A stretch of DNA of 64,000 nt from Cephalotrichum gorgonifer (Eukaryota; Ascomycota; Sordariomycetes; Microascales; Microascaceae), in contig ONZQ02000011.1 in assembly GCA_900312665.1 (NCBI GenBank), forward strand, positions 1-64,000, read 5' to 3'. The translations under genes were made by a program, and so were the position numbers. Below the pieces are notes generated by a model that saw only the letters and a list, made by a program, of their open reading frames with translations, made no database searches and was not told the DNA's origin. Positions 58,276 to 64,000 of this stretch are shown here, one piece after another; positions within the stretch are counted from its first letter, which is position 1, and each line of letters opens with the position of its first letter.

Positions 58276-58998
58276 TGCGAGTTGGTGTCAACGGTTCACG
58301 GAGAGTGTTGAGCAAGTTGAAAACAATGGGTTCATGTCTATATGCTCGTCGCCGGAGATGAGATTCAATAGCTCTTTTCGACTGGACCTGGGAATTCTGC
58401 GCGGGGAGGTGAAGTGAACCACGTCAAGAATGTGTAGGTGTGGAGATCATGATGGATGTCAGCATGCATGGATGTCTGCCTGCCAGGCCCGTGCCAAGGT
58501 CACTGATGCTCGTTTCGACAGAGAGTGTGCGAGTACGGGTTAGGTACCTCGCTTGTACATGGGAGTGAAGCATAAGAAAGAGGGGCAGCAGGTGGAGCAA
58601 AATCGCTCACACTGTGAAGGCTCTACCCGGTGTATCCGCGCTTGGTTCGGTGTTGTTAGCTGCCCACTCGGCCGCGTGTCCCTCTACCCACTGTCCCAAT
58701 TAGGGTCTCACCACATGCTCATGGGTAGCCCTCATCTATCGTTGGGGGCTACGGTAGTACCTGCTATTTTTCCCGTAGTCCGTGTGGGGGAAGCGCTTTG
58801 GGGCATGCAATGATGTTCAGGCGCTATTACCAATACAAGGTAGCTGTGGAGGCTTTGGAGAAGCGAAAGATACGATGCTCTGGACTCGCCTGCCTGGGTT
58901 TCAAACCATTATTAAATGAACCAATAACCACCCAATTATCCACATCATCTCCAACAGACGAACCTAACCCGCCCCTCGTCCTACAACAGACAGGCACA
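58276..58998. promoter_or_regulatory. Divergent intergenic region between the NLR-like gene and the acidic unknown gene
   Basis: The start codons of the two genes face away from each other across these 723 bases, so they may share control. No specific site was recognised. The frame of the right-hand gene is open back to 58798. Confidence 0.45.
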
Positions 58999-59937
58999 AT
59001 GAGTGAAGCCAACAGCCCCAATGACTACGATAGTGGCGCCGATGACTGGGAAACCAACTCCACAGACTCCACCTCAGATCTGGACTACGCTTCCGTGAAG
59101 GTTGGTTTAGACAAAACGGGAGAACGCGGCAGTGGCTACCACACCCGCAACGATCCCTCGGCGCCATACCAGCGGCCGACGGTGACGGAGCGCCGAGGCA
59201 TCATAGAGGTCCGGTGCAAATCCCGCGAGATCGTCCACGGATTCCTCTCCGCGGACGGCGAGGAAAAGAGCGCGACCCTCTTAGTCTACGACCTCCACTT
59301 GGACACGACTCGCCGATCTCGACGCATCATCTCTGCCAGTCTAGATTTCGAATTCGCCAGCTCCGAACCTGGCGGCCGAGCCCCCGAGGTCCACTCCATC
59401 GCACCAGCAGGGCGCGTAACTCTGCTGCCCTCGACGCAGGACGAGTCCACCACCAGCGGCGGTGGGTTAGAAGCCGGCGCGGGGCCAATGGGTGTCAACA
59501 TTGGAGGATCCGTTAAGTGGGAGAAGACAGTGACGCGTACGACGGGAGATGATGCTCGGGTCGGGGGCTACATATTCAGTGACGATTACGGGAGAGGGGT
59601 CGGGGCGAGCTGGGACCTCTACGAGAACAAGTCGGTCAAGTCCGGTGTGCCAAGCTTCCTACGGTGCGCTATCCTGCTTGACAGGGGTGATGACGCGGAG
59701 GGGGAGTTTGAGTGCAGGGTTAGGATCAAAGCGGAGGCGGACTGGAAGACCGAAATGGGGAGGCTATTTGGCTCGACTCCAGGAGATGACCCACTCCTAT
59801 TTGATCCTACCTTGCCGCCGACGAATAAGCTACGCAAGGAGGGGTATGACGTGGATAATCTTGGGTCGCTTGACCTGGATGATTTTGTTGACATTGTGTT
59901 CGGCAAAGCCTTCAAGAGGAAGAAAGAGTCTGCGTGA
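58999..59937 (+). CDS. Acidic hypothetical protein beside the NLR-like gene
   Basis: This intronless 312-residue protein is of unknown family. The first 45 residues are Ser/Asp/Glu/Thr-rich and disordered-looking (DYDSGADDWETNSTDSTSDLDY). The rest alternates short strand-like segments with Gly-rich turns (RGIIEVRCKSREIVHGFL, SATLLVYDLHLDT, RIISASLDFEF, PMGVNIGGSVKWEKTVTRTT, VGASWDLYENKSVKSGVPSFLRCAILL, GEFECRVRIKAEADW), which suggests a beta-sandwich. The C-terminal 60 residues contain an acidic DVDNLGSLDLDDFVDIVFG and end in a basic FKRKK. There are no membrane segments, signal peptide or recognisable catalytic motif. The ATG at 58999 has A at -3 and opens into an acidic N-terminus like those of both neighbours. 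In-frame ATGs at 58810 and 58813 would add about 62 residues. Its position between an NLR-like gene and an ankyrin-subtilase suggests a joint role. Confidence 0.75.
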   Translation: MSEANSPNDYDSGADDWETNSTDSTSDLDYASVKVGLDKTGERGSGYHTRNDPSAPYQRPTVTERRGIIEVRCKSREIVHGFLSADGEEKSATLLVYDLHLDTTRRSRRIISASLDFEFASSEPGGRAPEVHSIAPAGRVTLLPSTQDESTTSGGGLEAGAGPMGVNIGGSVKWEKTVTRTTGDDARVGGYIFSDDYGRGVGASWDLYENKSVKSGVPSFLRCAILLDRGDDAEGEFECRVRIKAEADWKTEMGRLFGSTPGDDPLLFDPTLPPTNKLRKEGYDVDNLGSLDLDDFVDIVFGKAFKRKKESA

Positions 59938-60649
59938 TGGGGGACCGGCTGGTTGGCATTAACATTAATACCATAAATGACCACGCCGAGAAAGGAGGGG
60001 AGAGGGGAAGAAGGCCAAATGAGGGGTTAATCATACCCCGCCTGAGCTGTCATATCTCGAAACCCTCTAAATGCAACCTTATAGGGCCCAAGTTCGTTCC
60101 TCATGCATGAGGACATGCATGGTCAATCAGCCCCACCTCGTCAGCCCTCTGGTTCTCGTACGAGTGTGTACTTCACGTATTGTGGTGGGATCGCTCTCCG
60201 AAGGATTCAAACTGTGTGAAAAGACAGGCAAGGGTAGGCCGGATCGATACCTGCAACATTGCGTGTGGGCTGTCACTCCAGCCACCATTTAATTTCAGCA
60301 TCCTAGTAGCAGCCAATGGACTTGCAGCACAGGGTCACATCGGATCCTTCAGCCCTCTTTCGTTGGACTGTTCTCCATCCCGAGTGACATATGAACTACA
60401 GGCAGGTGACTTTGCCTATCTCCAAAGCAAGGAAGGGGTTGGCTGACAAGCGTGGTCGGATATTCGGCGAGGGTGAGGTACTCGGAGCCTGGCGAAGATG
60501 ACGACAAAAGTCTTTGTCGTCATGCGGATGTTTCTTGCGTTCCTGTCCAGTCCACATTGTGTGTTATCCTGCCAGTGCAACAGCTCTTGTTCAGTCCCGA
60601 TTCACCCCAGTTCTGAGTCAGTGCAAAATTAACAAGATTAACGTTCGCC
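59938..60649. other. Intergenic region, no gene recognised
   Basis: Spacer between two plus-strand genes, with short frames only. The last 100 bases lead into the ankyrin-subtilase start. Confidence 0.55.
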
Positions 60650-63600
60650 ATGAGTGAACCGGTTGACGATGACCAGACGACGGAGTGGGAGCACTATGAC
60701 CCCGAGGCCGACGCTGATGATGTGGAGTCCAAAGGCGGCGACGAATCAAGTGAGTCCGAGACTGACAGCGAAGACGGTGACGGTGGATACGACGGCCAGA
60801 GGAAAGAGTCCGTCGAAGACCTCCTCGATAGAATCCTTGCCGGGATCCGTGATGGAACAAAGGATCTCACGCGCGATGACCACTTCGCATCATTCGCGAC
60901 CACCGACGGTGACAACCTCGCCTCTTTGACGGGCCAGCCCCGCCAGCCGACCGCTTTGCACATAATGGCCGCCATGGAGAAGAAGCTTCTCCCGAAACTG
61001 GACCGCAAGATGGAGCCGCTCGTCAAGTTTCTAGTCCGGCATCACAACAACCTGCTCGTAGTACAGGACAAGTCGGGACACACGCCCCTTTACATTGCTG
61101 TCGAGGATAAGAAGGAGAAGATGGTGCGGTGGATGTGCGAGGCCCACAACAACATTGACACCATACTCGCCATCACAAGCACCACGGATATGATGAATTG
61201 TGTCCATGTTGGCATTGAAAAAAGGGTTAAGTTCCTTGGCTTGCTTGTGGATGAAGCAAGCACGTCTACGCTAGCCGCCAAGGACCGCAACGGCAACACA
61301 CCGCTCCATCTAGCCGTGGACTACAAGAAATGCAGGAGTAACCACCTCGCCATCGTTGAACAGATAGTCGCCAAGAGCGATGACACCATCCGGCAACAAT
61401 CTCGGGACGGCGACTTCAACAAAGCTGGACTTTCACCCTACCTCTATCACATTAAGAGCGTCGAGGCTGCGAAAGCTAAGGAGAAGGCCAAGCTGGAGAA
61501 GGAGAAGGAAAAGGAAAAGGAAAAGAATAAGGACGATAAGGGGCGCGAAAAGGACAGCAGCCGCAACAACCCAAATTCTAATCCTAATCCTAACCCTAAT
61601 AATGCGAATCCTACTCCCAACCCCAATCCGAAGCCGAACGATACGACTGGCCCGGCTTCCAGAGGAACAGCAGCAGGGCAGGGCAAAGGGGGTCAGACTC
61701 CTGCCCCCACGCCGTCTGGGCAGCATAAGGAACCGGGAAGTCGCCCAGATAGGCGACAGCAGGCCAACCAGGGGGAATTCCGTTCCAAGTACGGTGGCCT
61801 GGTGCCGGGGCAGACATCCTCACTTCCAGCTCAGGGGCCGGATGATGTGAGGAGGGCGACGCGCAAGCAGACTGAATCGACGGCGACGCGGGGAGGGCCT
61901 ACCGTTGCTGCTGAGAGCGCGTCCTCGTCCAAGGTCGACAAGGCGACAGTCGCAGGCGTGGAACGTTTCCTAAAACTGCATTATCTGCGCTCGAGGAGCT
62001 TTGACGTTGCCACGGAAGTTTTGTACGGGCGCGACACAACGTCAGGTGAGTTTAACCAAACTTTTTCTTATTAATTTACTGGTATCCGACGATGACAGGA
62101 ATGAAAGGACTGACACCCCCTACCGTACAGGCGTGGAGTTGTTCTTCGACCTTTTCGGACGCACGTCTATAACCAGAAAAGGACTAGGCAATCTCCTGAA
62201 GAAGCTCAACTTCGAAGATACCCTCCAGTATGTTGCCATACCTCGAATCAGCATCGAGGACGACACCGGCTCCAACACCCCCAATAGCAAGCGCTCTCGT
62301 TCAGGACCCGTGCGCTCATCCAAGTCGCCCGGCGATGGCAGACGAGACCTGTGCTACATATTCAAGTGTCTGCGCGAGAAGGGCGTCAGGACCATTCTGA
62401 AAGTAATCGTCGACGACTCGGGCGCACCGGCGCATAGCGACGAGGCCATAGAGGAGGCACTGAACTTCATGAACGTTGAGGTCTGGAACTGGAAGAAGAC
62501 GGATTTGTGCTCCGAGGTGATTTACAGGGTTGCGCCTAAGGCACGCGATGTGCACCTGTACTGGGGCGGAAACAACATCGTCCTGAGGGGCTGGAGCGAA
62601 CCGGAGGGTTTGAGAAGGCTGAAGCAGCTCAGAACTGTACATCTTCATGTCCAGCAGGTAAGCCTATACTCTTCCCCTCCTATCCCTGTAAAGCCTTGAT
62701 TCCGATAGACCCCCGGTCTATCACTCCCTTGTCTGTGTATCGGCGGATGTTAACGTCGTGTGCTATTTCGTTTTTGGTCGTAGGGTCTCGAGTCGAGCGA
62801 CCGAACGCAAAGAAATGTGGAGGAATTCGACGACCGCATGAAGAAGATGTGCCCCGACGTAATCGTCCGCAAAGAATTCCCGAACGTCAAACGGCGAGCA
62901 CAGGTCGCCGCCGCCCAAACCGACGGGACCCAGCCCGAGCAACACACGACCAGGCACGAATGGCTCCAATGCATGCAGGACTTCCACAGACTTCTCATAG
63001 ACGCAGAGAGGAGTTACGAGCGTCAGAACCTCAGTATAGAGGAGCCTATAAAGGTTGCCATTATTGATGATGGAGTCGATGTAACAGACCTCGAGTACTA
63101 TTTCATTGGCGGCCGGTCGTTCTGCAGGCGCGACGAGGAGAATAACTTGAGCGATGCGTATTACGCATCTAGAACCGGCCATGGAACAATCATGGCGCAG
63201 CAGGTCCATCTTCTTTGTCCGAAGGCACAGTTTTATGTGCTGAGACTGGAAGACCATGATTCTGAAGAGGCTCGCCAGAACGGCGGCGGTCGTCAAATCT
63301 CCGCCAGAAGCGCGGTACGGGTACGTCAACGATTTCTTTTGTACCTTCCCTCCCCCCCCCCTTTTTTCTCCTTTCCACTTTCCCCTTTCCCCACCCTTTC
63401 TAACACAAAATCCTCCCAGGCCATCCGCGAAGCCATAAACAAGGGCGTCCACATCATCTCCACCTCCTGGACCATCGACACCCCTGAAGACGAGACAGAC
63501 CGCCAGGATCTCGAAGCCGCAATCGTTGATGCCGCCAAGGCCAACATCCTCATGTTCTGCTCCGCCAGCGACCGAGGCGGCGGCAAGCAGAACGCAACGT

Positions 63601-64000
63601 ATCCTTCCAAGGCCACACCCCGGATCTTCACCATCGGCGCCGCCAGCTCGTCGGGGAGCACGGAGGCCTGGGTGGGCAATCTAGAAAACATCAGCTTTAC
63701 GTTCCCAGGGAGCAAGGTCCCTCTCAGCCGCAGCACTACCAAACCAGGCGCAACTAGCGTGGTCAGGGAGGCAACGGGTTCGTCGGTGGCTACGGCGCTG
63801 GCGGCGGGGTTAGCGGCGCTGGTCCTATACTGCGTGCAGGTCCGAATAATGCTCGCTCCGAATGTGGGTCTGGAGAAAGAAAAAGCGAGGCGAGACTTCG
63901 AGGCGCTGAAGAAACATGAGAACATGATGAAGGCATTCCAGGATATTGGGACCACAGCCGAGAGCAACCATAAGTTCATCGAGGTGTGGGAGGTGTTTGG
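60650..64000 (+). CDS. Ankyrin-repeat subtilisin-like (S8) protease, 3' end outside the window
   Basis: Four exons are visible (60650-62045, 62131-62657, 62784-63320, 63420 to the window edge), giving 1014 residues so far. An acidic N-terminus (about 1-50) is followed by ankyrin-like repeats at about 100-265 (PTALHIMAAMEKK, GHTPLYIAVEDKK, GNTPLHLAVDYKK). A Lys/Glu run and an Asn-Pro repeat region (about 275-330) then lead into a Pro/Gln/Gly-rich linker. The S8 domain begins near 730: Asp736 in VAIIDDGVD, His774 in GHGTIMA and Ser942 in TGSSVATALAAG form the triad. The oxyanion-hole Asn of the usual GN motif is replaced by Asp (CSASDRGG, about 868-874). There is no signal peptide, so it is probably intracellular, as are subtilase domains found in fungal NLR proteins. 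Exon 1 was started at the first ATG. Whether an NTPase or other domain follows cannot be seen. Confidence 0.87.
61476..61637 (+). repeat. Low-complexity tract coding Lys/Glu and Asn-Pro repeats
   Basis: An aaggagaaggaaaaggaaaag run is followed by near-hexamer repeats (ctaatcctaaccctaat, then cccaaccccaatccg) that encode NPNPNPN-type protein. The DNA of the second part resembles the fungal telomere unit CCCTAA but is in frame and irregular, so it is read as a coding microsatellite. Confidence 0.75.

Noticed and set aside
61560..61637. Possible interstitial telomere
   Set aside because: The CCCTAA-like units are imperfect, few and in frame within a long open exon, so a coding microsatellite explains them better.

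Overview
The window is nuclear DNA of a filamentous ascomycete (Pezizomycotina, probably a Sordariomycete; the class is inference). Evidence: short 45-126 nt introns with GT..AG ends and CTRAY-type branch sites, Zn2Cys6 regulators, family sets typical of moulds (AA9 LPMO, AA5 galactose oxidase, AA12 quinoprotein, P450, NLR-like proteins), and an AT-rich island whose transposon relics carry TGG-to-TAG/TAA changes as expected from repeat-induced point mutation (RIP). Gene models were built by hand from splice signals and reading-frame continuity. No transcript evidence or database search was available.

Layout. 1-2655: RIP-decayed LTR retrotransposon nest with a readable integrase/chromodomain relic. 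2.7-6.2 kb: an AIF/AMID-like flavoprotein and an unknown membrane protein, separated by a spacer with a 22-bp minisatellite. 6.6-14.6 kb: a divergent pair, a Zn2Cys6 regulator and a full-size ABCB multidrug transporter, sharing a 619-bp promoter packed with CGGAG motifs. 16-31 kb: mainly oxidative enzymes (two class-A flavin monooxygenases, AA9 lytic polysaccharide monooxygenase, AA12 PQQ-type sugar dehydrogenase, a membrane-anchored SDR, AA5 galactose oxidase). 32.7-41.4 kb: an allantoate/nicotinate-type MFS permease, a cytochrome P450 and a FAT1-like very-long-chain acyl-CoA synthetase with a C-terminal AKL peroxisomal signal. 42-47.5 kb: a second Zn2Cys6 regulator of the CTF1/Far type and a Vps62-like protein. 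48-49.7 kb: a decayed sugar-transporter pseudogene. 52-64 kb: an island of probable non-self-recognition genes.

How they may work together (inference). The regulator/ABC pair looks like an efflux module. AA9, AA12 and galactose oxidase are three enzymes that can supply or consume electrons or H2O2 during polysaccharide oxidation, and they lie within about 12 kb. The Far/CTF1-type regulator next to the acyl-CoA synthetase suggests fatty-acid or cutin use. The right-hand island holds an 1852-residue NLR-like protein (alpha/beta-hydrolase-like domain, degenerate NACHT, about 21 ankyrin repeats, ZZ zinc finger), a small acidic unknown protein, and an ankyrin-subtilase that runs off the window. 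It is the best candidate for an undescribed system here. The NLR model crosses a 20-N assembly gap that falls inside an intron.
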